Shown: piece by piece, positions 1-10,500 of the stretch | How positions within the stretch are numbered: position 1 is the first letter of the stretch | Layout of the letters: every line of letters begins with the position of its first letter | Source of the DNA: Caulobacter endophyticus | GTDB taxonomy: Bacteria > Pseudomonadota > Alphaproteobacteria > Caulobacterales > Caulobacteraceae | DNA length: 64,000 bases | Assembly (NCBI RefSeq): GCF_029543245.1 | Contig: NZ_JARQWV010000007.1 | Coordinates: forward strand, 62,001 to 126,000 | Direction: 5' to 3' | Position numbers and translations under genes: made by a program | Notes under the pieces: generated by a model | What the model saw: the letters and a program-made list of their open reading frames with translations, nothing else | The model's database searches: none | Told to the model about the DNA's origin: nothing

Positions 1-508
1 GCCGCTCGCGCAGGAAGGCCAGCAGGTCGCCGCCCTCGAACAGGAAGCCTTGCATGCCGGCGCGCCGGGCGGCCTCGACGTCGCTGTCATTGTCGCCGAC
101 CAGCACGCAGTCCTGCGCCGACAGGCCCTGCTCGGCCAGGCCGCGCAGGATCATGCCCGGATTGGGCTTGCGGTCGGGATGGTCGTCGCAGCGATAGGCC
201 TCGACGACGGCGTCCTTGTGGAACGGGCAGTGGTAGAAGGCGGCGATCGCGCCGCCCAGGACGGCCAGTTCGCCCTGCATGTGGGCGTGCAGGGCATGGA
301 CCGCGTCTTCGCCGTAATAGCCGCGCGCCACGCCCGACTGGTTGGTGACGACGATCGAGCGGACGCCGGCCGCGGTCAGGGCCGCGATCGCCTCGCGCGC
401 GCCGGGAATCCATTCCAGCCTGGCCGGATCGTGCAGATAGCCGCTGTCGACGTTCAGCACGCCGTCGCGATCGAAGAAGACGGCTTTCAGCGGCGCTGGA
501 TCGGACAT
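1..508 (-). CDS. gmhB: HAD-family sugar-bisphosphate phosphatase, GmhB-like (3' end outside window)
   Basis: The reverse strand encodes an open HAD phosphatase with no stop before the window edge, so the C-terminus is missing. Near residue 9 is FFDRDGVLN, the nucleophile motif with two Asp residues. VTNQSGVARG follows as motif II, then KPNPGM with the motif III Lys, and GDNDSDVEAAR as motif IV. A CPFH...C..H cluster in the middle resembles the zinc site of D-glycero-D-manno-heptose-1,7-bisphosphate 7-phosphatases. GmhB dephosphorylates heptose bisphosphate in ADP-heptose synthesis in the cytoplasm, which fits hldE further along the window. HisB-N phosphatases share the fold, so the substrate is inferred. 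An in-frame ATG at 520 would add four residues; neither start has a clear ribosome binding site. It is divergent from the next gene. Confidence 0.78.
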   Translation of the reverse strand, partial: MSDPAPLKAVFFDRDGVLNVDSGYLHDPARLEWIPGAREAIAALTAAGVRSIVVTNQSGVARGYYGEDAVHALHAHMQGELAVLGGAIAAFYHCPFHKDAVVEAYRCDDHPDRKPNPGMILRGLAEQGLSAQDCVLVGDNDSDVEAARRAGMQGFLFEGGDLLAFLRER

Positions 509-604
509 GTGCAAAGCCATTAGGGGATGGGAGGGCGCGTCACAAGCCGAGGGTTGCGCCACCGGCGCCGGCCGCTAGAAACGCCTGATCCCCTGGAGAA
601 GCCC

Positions 605-1759
605 ATGACCGTCCCCGCCCGCCTAGTCAGCCTACGCGACCGCCTCAAGGCCTGGGCCCTGGACGAGGCCTTCCCTCTGTGGTGGACGGTCGGCGCAGAC
701 CACGACAAGGGCGGGTTCTTCGAGAAGATCGCCCTGGACGGGACGCCGGTCGAGGCCCCGCGCCGGGCCCGGGTGCAGCCGCGCCAGATCTATTCCTACG
801 CCGCCGCCGGCCTGCTCGGATGGGAGGGGCCCTGGCGTGAGGCCCTGGCCCACGGCCTGGATTTCTACCTGGCTCGCTATCGCCGGCCGGACGGCTTCTT
901 CCGCACCCTGGTGGCTTCGGACGGTGCGCCGCTGGACGACAAGGTCGACCTCTACGACCAGGCCTTCGGCCTGTTCGGCCTGGCCCTGGCCAGCCAGGCC
1001 CTTCCCGAGCGCGAGGACCTGCCGCGCATCGCCCTGGAGCTGCGCGAGGCGCTGTATGCCACGCTCAAGCACCCCGTCGCCGGTTTCGAGGAGAGCGTTC
1101 CGCGGACCCTGCCGCTGCTGTCCAACCCGCACATGCACATGTTCGAGGCCAGCCTGGCCTGGGTCGAGGCGGGGGGCGACGCCGGCTGGCGGGCCATGGC
1201 CGACGAGATCGCGCAGCTGGCGCTGGCCAGGTTCATCGATCCCGTGAGCGGCGGCCTGCGCGAGTATTATGACGGCGACTGGAACCCGGCGCCGGGCGTC
1301 GCGGGCCGCATCGTCGAGCCCGGCCACCAGTTCGAATGGGCCTGGCTGCTGCTGCGCTGGAGCGCGCTGACCGGCCGGGAAGGCGCCAAGGCCGCGGCGC
1401 TGCGGATGATCGAGATCGGCAAGGGCCCGGGCGTCGATCCGGCGCGCGGCGTGGCCATCTTCGCCCTGCTCGACGACATGAGCGTGCATGACGACGTCGC
1501 CCGCCTGTGGGCCCAGACCGAATGGATCAAGGCCGGCGTGCTGGCCGCCGACGTCACCGGCGAGGCGTCCTATGCCGAAACCGCCGCCGACGGCGCACAG
1601 GCGCTGCTGAAATATTTCGACGTGGCCGTGCCGGGCCTGTGGCGTGACAAGCTGCAGGCGGATGGAAGCTTCGTGGACGAGGCGGCCCCGGCCAGCTCGT
1701 TCTACCACATCGTCTGCGCGATCCTGGAGCTGGACCGCTACGTCACGAAAAGGTCGTGA
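605..1759 (+). CDS. AGE-superfamily sugar isomerase, probable type III mannose-6-phosphate isomerase
   Basis: A 384-residue protein of the N-acylglucosamine 2-epimerase superfamily, an alpha/alpha-barrel. Candidate catalytic and substrate-binding motifs are NPHMHMFEA near residue 174, EPGHQFEWAW near 238 and SSFYHIV near 364, the last two carrying the two His residues expected for isomerisation. Length and fold match the rhizobial type III mannose-6-phosphate isomerase as well as mannose isomerases and epimerases. The convergent neighbour is manC, so making mannose-6-phosphate or otherwise supplying mannose to GDP-mannose synthesis is the likely job. The ATG at 605 is preferred because GAGAAG lies upstream; an in-frame ATG at 527 would add 26 Arg-rich residues unlike the family. 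The last 17 bases overlap manC tail to tail. Confidence 0.82.
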   Translation: MTVPARLVSLRDRLKAWALDEAFPLWWTVGADHDKGGFFEKIALDGTPVEAPRRARVQPRQIYSYAAAGLLGWEGPWREALAHGLDFYLARYRRPDGFFRTLVASDGAPLDDKVDLYDQAFGLFGLALASQALPEREDLPRIALELREALYATLKHPVAGFEESVPRTLPLLSNPHMHMFEASLAWVEAGGDAGWRAMADEIAQLALARFIDPVSGGLREYYDGDWNPAPGVAGRIVEPGHQFEWAWLLLRWSALTGREGAKAAALRMIEIGKGPGVDPARGVAIFALLDDMSVHDDVARLWAQTEWIKAGVLAADVTGEASYAETAADGAQALLKYFDVAVPGLWRDKLQADGSFVDEAAPASSFYHIVCAILELDRYVTKRS

Positions 1760-3071
1760 CCAGCACGGTCGACGGCTCCAGCGCGGCCAGGGGCTGACCG
1801 GGGGCGAGCGCGACGAAGTCGCCCTTGCCCAATTCGCGATCCTGGACGCGCAGTCGGCCTTGAAGCACCTGGATGTTGGCGCCGGGGGCGTCGACGCCGG
1901 CGCCGGCCGAGAAGCGCCACATCTCGACGCTGGCCTGGGCCGAATGGCTGAGCACGCGGCGCTCGATCCCCCCCGCCTCCGAGACCGGATGGCGCTGGGC
2001 CAGGTCGCGGCCGTTGGCCTTCAGGCGGTCGACCAGGGTCTTGACCGCCTGGGCGTCGTCGCGGCGGCAGATCAGCACGGCGTCGGGTTCGGCCACGATC
2101 ATCAGGTCCGAGACCCCGATCGCCCCGACGAACGGGCCGGTGGAACGGGCCAGCACGCCCCGGGAGTCGACGAGGGTCACGTCGCCCTGGGCGGCGTTGC
2201 CGTGGCCGTCCTGGGGCGAGGCGCCCCAGATCGCGTCCCAGGCGCCCAGGTCCGACCAGCTGAAAGCGGCGGGCACCACCGCCGCCAGGCCGGTGCGCTC
2301 CATCACCGCATAGTCGAGCGACTTCTTCGGCGCGCGGGCGAAGCTGGCGGGATCCAGTCTCAGGCAGGCGGCGTCAGGATCGCTGCGCTGGGCCTTGGCC
2401 ACCGCTTCGCGGGCGGCCTCGGCTATGAGGGGCTCGAAGGCGTCCAGCTCGGCCAGCATGGTCGAGGCCTTGAAGGCGAAGTTGCCGCTATTCCACAGAT
2501 AGCCCTGGCCGACATAGGTCTTGGCCAGGTCCAGGTCGGGCTTCTCGACGAAGGCGGCGACCTTGAACACGCCCTCGGCGTCGAGCGCCGCGCCGGGGCG
2601 GATGTAGCCGAAGCCGGTGGCGGGGCCGGTCGGGCGCACCCCGAAGGTGACGATCAGGCCCTTGCCCGCCGCCTGGGCGGCCAGGCGGGCGGCGTCCTTG
2701 AAGAGCTCGATCTCGCCCACATGGTGGTCGGCGGCCAGCATCAGGGCGACGGCGTCGGGATCGAGAGCCTCGACATAGGCCGCCGCGGCGGCCACGGCGG
2801 GGGCGGAGTCGCGGGCTTCCGGCTCGACCAGGATCACGACGGGAATGTCGATCTCGCGCGCCTGCTCGCGCACGAAGTCGATCATCGCCGCGCCGGTGAC
2901 GATGATGATCTCCTGGCCGTCCGCCAGGTCGCGCACCCGCAGCAGGGTTTCCTGGAAGCTGGAGTGCGGGCCCAGCAGCTTGAGGAACTGCTTGGGGCGA
3001 TCCAGGCGCGAGGCCGGCCACAGGCGCGTGCCCGAACCGCCGCACAGGATCACGGGATAGAGCTTCGTCAC
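1743..3071 (-). CDS. manC: Mannose-1-phosphate guanylyltransferase
   Basis: A 442-residue nucleotidyltransferase that makes GDP-mannose from mannose-1-phosphate and GTP. The N-terminal signature LCGGSGTRLWP (about residues 9-19) followed by RPKQFLKL, the sugar-binding FVEKPD and LWNSGNF are all characteristic. The C-terminal part, from about residue 350, is a short, weak cupin-like region. I do not see the QxHxxRxEHW metal motif that gives bifunctional type II enzymes their isomerase activity, so this one is probably guanylyltransferase only. The start is GTG, with AAGGA six bases upstream. Product use is inferred: mannose or 6-deoxyhexoses for surface polysaccharide. Confidence 0.92.
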   Translation of the reverse strand: MTKLYPVILCGGSGTRLWPASRLDRPKQFLKLLGPHSSFQETLLRVRDLADGQEIIIVTGAAMIDFVREQAREIDIPVVILVEPEARDSAPAVAAAAAYVEALDPDAVALMLAADHHVGEIELFKDAARLAAQAAGKGLIVTFGVRPTGPATGFGYIRPGAALDAEGVFKVAAFVEKPDLDLAKTYVGQGYLWNSGNFAFKASTMLAELDAFEPLIAEAAREAVAKAQRSDPDAACLRLDPASFARAPKKSLDYAVMERTGLAAVVPAAFSWSDLGAWDAIWGASPQDGHGNAAQGDVTLVDSRGVLARSTGPFVGAIGVSDLMIVAEPDAVLICRRDDAQAVKTLVDRLKANGRDLAQRHPVSEAGGIERRVLSHSAQASVEMWRFSAGAGVDAPGANIQVLQGRLRVQDRELGKGDFVALAPGQPLAALEPSTVLVTTFS

Positions 3072-3150
3072 GAGGGTTCCTTACCGCGGCCGCGCAGGGC
3101 GGCGCTTTGCGAGCGCCTTATAGTGGCGACTTGGGCGGCATTGAGAAGCG

Positions 3151-5178
<2,028 letters not shown>

Positions 5179-5196
5179 GCGGCCGACCTTTCGAGG

Positions 5197-5217
5197 TTAT
5201 GCTGAAAATGAGCATAA
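5197..5217. promoter_or_regulatory. Palindrome upstream of nadE, operator candidate
   Basis: Arms TTATGCTGA and TGAGCATAA, separated by AAA, match at eight of nine positions. The site lies 18 bases upstream of the nadE GTG and well upstream of tkt. Such AT-rich palindromes in front of NAD genes are typical of transcriptional repressor sites, for example the NadQ or NrtR class, but I cannot assign the regulator from sequence. A hairpin in the nadE leader is the alternative. Confidence 0.4.
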
Positions 5218-5379
5218 GTCTGTGTCCAGCTATATCCGGTCCGGGCGCCGTTGCATAGCGGCCTCAGCCTTCGGGCGTTCCGCCCCGGTTGCTTGACCCT
5301 GGCGGCCTCGCATGTCACGTGCGGGCCGCGCAGGCGCCCCCGCCGTCCACAGACATAAAAACCGAAGAGCCAGAGCCCC

Positions 5380-7347
5380 ATGCCCGTCTCGCCGATCAAG
5401 ATGGCCGACGCCATCCGCGTCCTCTCGATGGAGGCCGTGCACAAGGCCAAGTCGGGTCACCAGGGCATGCCCATGGGCATGGCCGACGTGGCCACCGTGC
5501 TGTTCAGCAAGTTCATGAAGTTCGACGCCTCCAAGCCCGACTGGGCCGACCGCGACCGCTTCGTGCTGTCGGCCGGCCACGGCTCGATGCTGCTCTACAG
5601 CCTGCTTCACCTGACCGGCTACAAGGCCGTGACGATGAAGGAGATCGAGAACTTCCGTCAGTGGGGCTCGCTGACCCCCGGCCACCCTGAAGTGCACCAC
5701 ACCCCGGGCGTGGAGACCACCACCGGTCCGCTGGGCCAGGGCCTGGCCACCTCGGTCGGCATGGCGATGGCCGAGGCCCACCTCGCCGCCGTCTACGGCA
5801 AGGATCTCGTCGATCACCGCACCTGGGTGATCGCCGGCGACGGCTGCCTGATGGAAGGCGTCAGCCACGAGGCCATCAGCCTGGCCGGCCGCCTGAAGCT
5901 GTCGAAGCTGACCGTGCTGTTCGACGACAACAACACCACCATCGACGGCGTGGCCACCATCGCCGAGACGGGCGACCAGGTCGCGCGCTTCAAGGCCGCC
6001 GGCTGGGCCGTGAAGGTCGTCGACGGCCACGACCACGGCAAGATCGCCGCCGCCCTGCGCTGGGCCACCAAGCAGGACCGCCCGACCATGATCGCGTGCA
6101 AGACGCTGATCTCGAAGGGCGCCGGTCCGAAGGAAGGCGACCCCCACAGCCACGGCTACACCCTGTTCGACAGCGAGATCGTCGCCGCCCGCGCCGCCAT
6201 GGGCTGGGACGCCGCCCCGTTCACCGTGCCGGACGACATCGCCAAGGCCTGGAAGAGCGTGGGCCGCCGCGGCGCCCGCGTCCGCAAGGGCTGGGAAGCC
6301 GCCGTCGCCGCCTCGGACAAGGGCGCGGAGTTCACCCGCGCGGTGGTCAAGGGCCAACTGCCGGCCGACGCCTTCGCCAAGCTCGAGGCCCACATCGCCT
6401 CGGCCGTCGAGAACAAGCCGGTCAACGCCACCCGCGTCCACTCGGGCTCGGCCCTGGACCAGCTGATCCCGGCCATCCCGGAAATGATCGGCGGCTCGGC
6501 CGACCTGACCGGTTCGAACAACACCCTGGTCAAGGGCATGGGCGCCTATGACACGCCCGACTACGCCGGCCGCTACGTTCACTACGGCGTGCGCGAGTTC
6601 GGCATGGCCGCGGCCATGAACGGCATGGCGCTGCACGGCGGCGTCATTCCGTACTCGGGCACCTTCCTGGCCTTCGCCGACTACAGCCGCGCGGCGATCC
6701 GCCTGGGCGCCCTGATGCAGGCCAAGGTCATCCACGTGATGACCCACGACTCCATCGGCCTGGGCGAAGACGGCCCGACCCACCAGCCGGTCGAGCACGT
6801 GGCCTCCTTGCGCGCCATCCCCAACCTGCTGGTCTTCCGTCCGGCCGACGCCGTCGAGGCCGCCGAGGCCTGGCAGGTGGCCCTGCAGCAGAACACGACG
6901 CCTTCGGTGATGTGCCTGTCGCGCCAGAAGACCCCGCACGTGCGCACCTTCGCCGGCGAGAACCAGACGGCCAAGGGCGCCTACGAACTGCTGGCCGCCG
7001 AGGGCGGTGAAGCGGCCGTGACGATCTTCGCCACCGGCACCGAGGTCGGCCTGGCCGTCGCCGCCCGCGAAGTGCTGCAGTCGCAGGGCAAGCCGACCCG
7101 CGTGGTCTCGGTTCCCTGCTGGGAACTCTTCGACCAGCAGCCGGCCGCCTACCGCAAGGCCGTGATCGGCTCGGCGCCGGTGCGCGTCGCCGTCGAGGCC
7201 GGTATCCGTCAGGGTTGGGAACGCTTCATCGGCGAGGACGGCAAGTTCGTCGGCATGACGGGCTTCGGCGCCAGCGCTCCGTTCGAGCGTCTCTACAAGG
7301 AGTTCGGCATCACCACCGAGGCGGTGGTCGAGGCGGCGAGCGCCTAA
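5380..7347 (+). CDS. tkt: Transketolase
   Basis: A 655-residue thiamine-diphosphate enzyme that moves two-carbon ketol units between sugar phosphates in the pentose phosphate pathway. It also yields sedoheptulose-7-phosphate, the precursor of heptose. The N-terminal domain holds SGHQGMPMG (about residues 25-33) and the ThDP and metal motif GDGCLMEGVSHEA near residue 153. The central pyrimidine domain has HDSIGLGEDGPTHQP and the catalytic region REFGMAAAMNG. Codon use is strongly C-ending, as in highly expressed genes. The ATG at 5380 gives the usual family N-terminus. A long hairpin follows the stop. Confidence 0.96.
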   Translation: MPVSPIKMADAIRVLSMEAVHKAKSGHQGMPMGMADVATVLFSKFMKFDASKPDWADRDRFVLSAGHGSMLLYSLLHLTGYKAVTMKEIENFRQWGSLTPGHPEVHHTPGVETTTGPLGQGLATSVGMAMAEAHLAAVYGKDLVDHRTWVIAGDGCLMEGVSHEAISLAGRLKLSKLTVLFDDNNTTIDGVATIAETGDQVARFKAAGWAVKVVDGHDHGKIAAALRWATKQDRPTMIACKTLISKGAGPKEGDPHSHGYTLFDSEIVAARAAMGWDAAPFTVPDDIAKAWKSVGRRGARVRKGWEAAVAASDKGAEFTRAVVKGQLPADAFAKLEAHIASAVENKPVNATRVHSGSALDQLIPAIPEMIGGSADLTGSNNTLVKGMGAYDTPDYAGRYVHYGVREFGMAAAMNGMALHGGVIPYSGTFLAFADYSRAAIRLGALMQAKVIHVMTHDSIGLGEDGPTHQPVEHVASLRAIPNLLVFRPADAVEAAEAWQVALQQNTTPSVMCLSRQKTPHVRTFAGENQTAKGAYELLAAEGGEAAVTIFATGTEVGLAVAAREVLQSQGKPTRVVSVPCWELFDQQPAAYRKAVIGSAPVRVAVEAGIRQGWERFIGEDGKFVGMTGFGASAPFERLYKEFGITTEAVVEAASA

Positions 7348-7366
7348 GACCGGCATTTACGGATGC

Positions 7367-7404
7367 ATCCGTCCAGGCGGCGCGGCGCCGCCGTCTGGAC
7401 GGAT
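7367..7404 (+). terminator. GC-rich hairpin after tkt
   Basis: A 16-base-pair stem with one G-U pair (7367-7382 with 7389-7404) closes a six-base loop. It starts 20 bases after the tkt stop codon. No U-tract follows, as is common for terminators in very GC-rich alphaproteobacteria. It is probably a terminator or a 3' stabiliser of the tkt transcript. Confidence 0.6.
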
Positions 7405-7546
7405 CGCCCTAGTCTGGCGACAAGCGGGCGCTCGGGATGGACATGCCCAACCCTTACCGCTACGGCTTCCCTGCGCATGCGCGCGCTAACGTGCATTGCT
7501 GTCTTGAATAGCGGCCGTTTCTGACGGCCGTCCAGGGGGTCTTGAC

Positions 7547-10500
7547 TTGAATACCATGTCTGGAAAATTCCGTCAGCTCACCACTCGGCTGAAGGAGCGC
7601 CGGTGGGTCAAGGTCATCGAGGGTAGTGGCGAGTTCGATCGCGACTACTATATTCAGGAATACAAGGACGTCGCCTCTGCCGGCCTCGATCCGATCAGGC
7701 ACTACATTCGGCACGGGGCTAGCGAAGGGCGGGATCCTTCGCGATTCTTTAATACGCGCTATTACCTGCACCACAATCCGGACGTCGCCGGCAGTGGTCT
7801 GAACCCGCTGGTTCACTTCATCAGTTTCGGGCGCGCCGAGGGGCGAGTCGCGACCGACATGGGCGTGCAGATTCGCTACATCGTCGACAGCGGTCTTCTG
7901 GATCGCCAGTTCTACCTGCAGCGCTACCCGGACGTCGCGGCCGCCGGCCTGGACCCGGCCTTCCACTATCTGTCGAGCGGCTATCGCGAGGGACGCGATC
8001 CCGGTCCGCTGTTCGACACCGCCGGTTATCTCCAGGCGCATCCGGAAGTCATGCGCCTGGGCCTGAACCCGCTGCTGCACTTCCTGGCCCGCGGCGGCGA
8101 CCATGGCTCGCTCGCCGGCCAGGCCGACGCCCAGATGCGCCTGGTCGCCACCAGCGGCCTGTTCGACTACGCCTATTACATCCGCAACAACCCGGACGTG
8201 GCGGCCACCGGCGGCGATCCGCTGCAGCACTATCTTACCAAGGGCTGGACCGAGGGGCGCAATCCCAGCGCCGCCTTCGGCACGCGGCGCTACCAGGCGC
8301 GCTACCTGCAGGGCGAGCCCGGTATCAACCCGCTGATCCACTACCTGCTGATCGGCCGCAACAGCGGCTACGAAGCTCCGGCGCCGGGCGCCCACGAGCG
8401 CGAGCGGTGGACCGCGATCCCGCAGGCCCAGTGGGCCCGTTCGTTCGAGGTCCGCCTGGCCGAAAGGCTGCGGGCCCTGAAGACCGAGGACTACGGCGCT
8501 CTGGAGAGCGGCGCCAAGCCCGTCTTCTCGCTGATCACGACCGTCTACGACACGCCGCCGGAATTCATCGAGGCGCTGGCCGACACCATCCAGGCCCAGG
8601 CCTTCCGTAACTTCGAATGGCTGATCCTCGACAACGGCTCGCACAAGCCGGAGGTGCAGGAGTGCTGCCGCGCCGTCGCCGCCCGCGACAAGCGCTTCAA
8701 GCTGTTCCGCGTGGAAGACAACCTGCACATCATCGGCGGCAACCGCTTCGTCTTCGAGAAGGCGAAGGGGCGCTACACGGTGCCGATCGACTCCGACGAC
8801 CTGCTCTATCCGGACTCCCTGGCCCATTTCGCCAAGGTCCTGCTGCGGAACCCCGGCGACGAGCCGGTGATGATGTACAGCGACGAGCACAAGGTCGATA
8901 AGGACGGCGAGCCGGTCGAGCTGATCTGGCGCTGGGGCTACGCCTTCTCCCATGCCATGGCGACGGCCCCGGCCGCGCACCTCATGGCCTTCCAGACCGC
9001 GCGGGCCCGCGAGGTGGGCGCCTATACGGACGACTACGCCCGCGGCTCCCACGACTGGGACACGGCGCTGCGCCTGACCGAGCTGGGCGGGCGCGTCGTC
9101 CACATCCCCGAAGTGCTCTACGGCTGGCGCATCCACGCCCAGTCCACCGCCGGCAGCGCCGCGGCCAAGGACTACATCTCCAGCTCGCAGTTCGCGGTCA
9201 TGGAGGAGTCCCTCAAGCGCCGGGGCATGCTCGAGCAGTTCGAGCCGGGCCTGCTGTTCGGTTCGGCGGGCTGGTACGAGATGAAGCGCCGTGAGATCGG
9301 CGGCCTGAAGCTCTCGGCCGACTTCGTGCTGACCAGCCGCGGGGATCTCGAAAACCTCGTACACAACCTCGAGGTCACTGACGTCCTGGACCTGAAGCGC
9401 CGTATCCTGTGCCCCTCGGCGCTCAAGGACGAGGTCGCCGCGCTGGCGGCCGAGCGCAAGGCCACGGTCAAGACCTACGGCTCGGAGGCCAAGCTATCGG
9501 GCCTGCTGAGCGAGGCGCCGGCGAGCGTCCTGGGCAAGGCGATCATCTCCTCGGGCGGACGGATCGCTTCGGCGCGCGGCCTGTGGGACGCCCTGGGCGC
9601 GCTGGAGCTCGACACCCAGGCCGGCGTGATCTGCGGCCCGGTCGTCGACCGCGAGGACATCGTCTTCAGCCTGGGCCTGATGGCGGGCCTCAACCACTTC
9701 GTCGGCTCGCCGTTCTACGAGTGGCGCAAGCGCGAGGTGCCGGGACACCTGTGGATGGTGCCGCGGCCGGTGACCGCCACGCCGCTGCTGTTCGTGGTGG
9801 TGCGCGCCTCGCTGCTGCGCGACGGCCTGGCCATCCCCGGCCTCGACCACACCGAGGCCCTGCACGGCCTGCGCCTGAGCCTGGAAAGCGACGCTCGCGG
9901 GTACGGCACGGTCTATATTCCGGGGCTGGAGATCGTCATCGACGCGATGCTGCCCGAAATGGTCGGCGCCGGGTCCTCGGCCAAGTCCAAGCTGCGTCGC
10001 GAGTTCGGCGCCAAGCTGGGCGCGGCGGTGATCAGCAGCCACCTGTCGACGGTCGGCGGCCGGTTCGGCAAGCTGCGCAGCGCTGCGGACGTCCGCCCCA
10101 GCGACAGCGTCGACTACAAGCCGTTCTCGCCAGCCGTGCCGCTGTCGGTGGTGGTGCGCCCCGAGCTGTCCGACCAGCCGATGATCAACGTCCTGCTGCC
10201 GGCCGTGCGAATGGCCAGCATGTCGGGCGGCCCCAACACCGTGCTGAACCTGGCCTATCGCCTGGCCAAGGTCGGCTTCGGCATCCGGATCATCGCGACC
10301 GACATCCCCCTGATCGACGACCTGGACCAGGTCTGGGAGCACATCCAGTCGATTTCGGGCGTCAACCAGCGCCTGGCCCATGTCGAGATCGTCGATGGGA
10401 CCGACCGCAGCCGGCCCTTCGGCATCGGCGCCAAGGACATCTTCTTCGCCACGGCGTGGTGGACCGCCCAGATGGCCAAGCACGCCAGCGCGCTGGTGGG

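Noticed and set aside
7367-7404. Possible tRNA or small structured RNA after tkt
   Set aside because: It is one simple stem-loop without cloverleaf elements; a terminator explains it.
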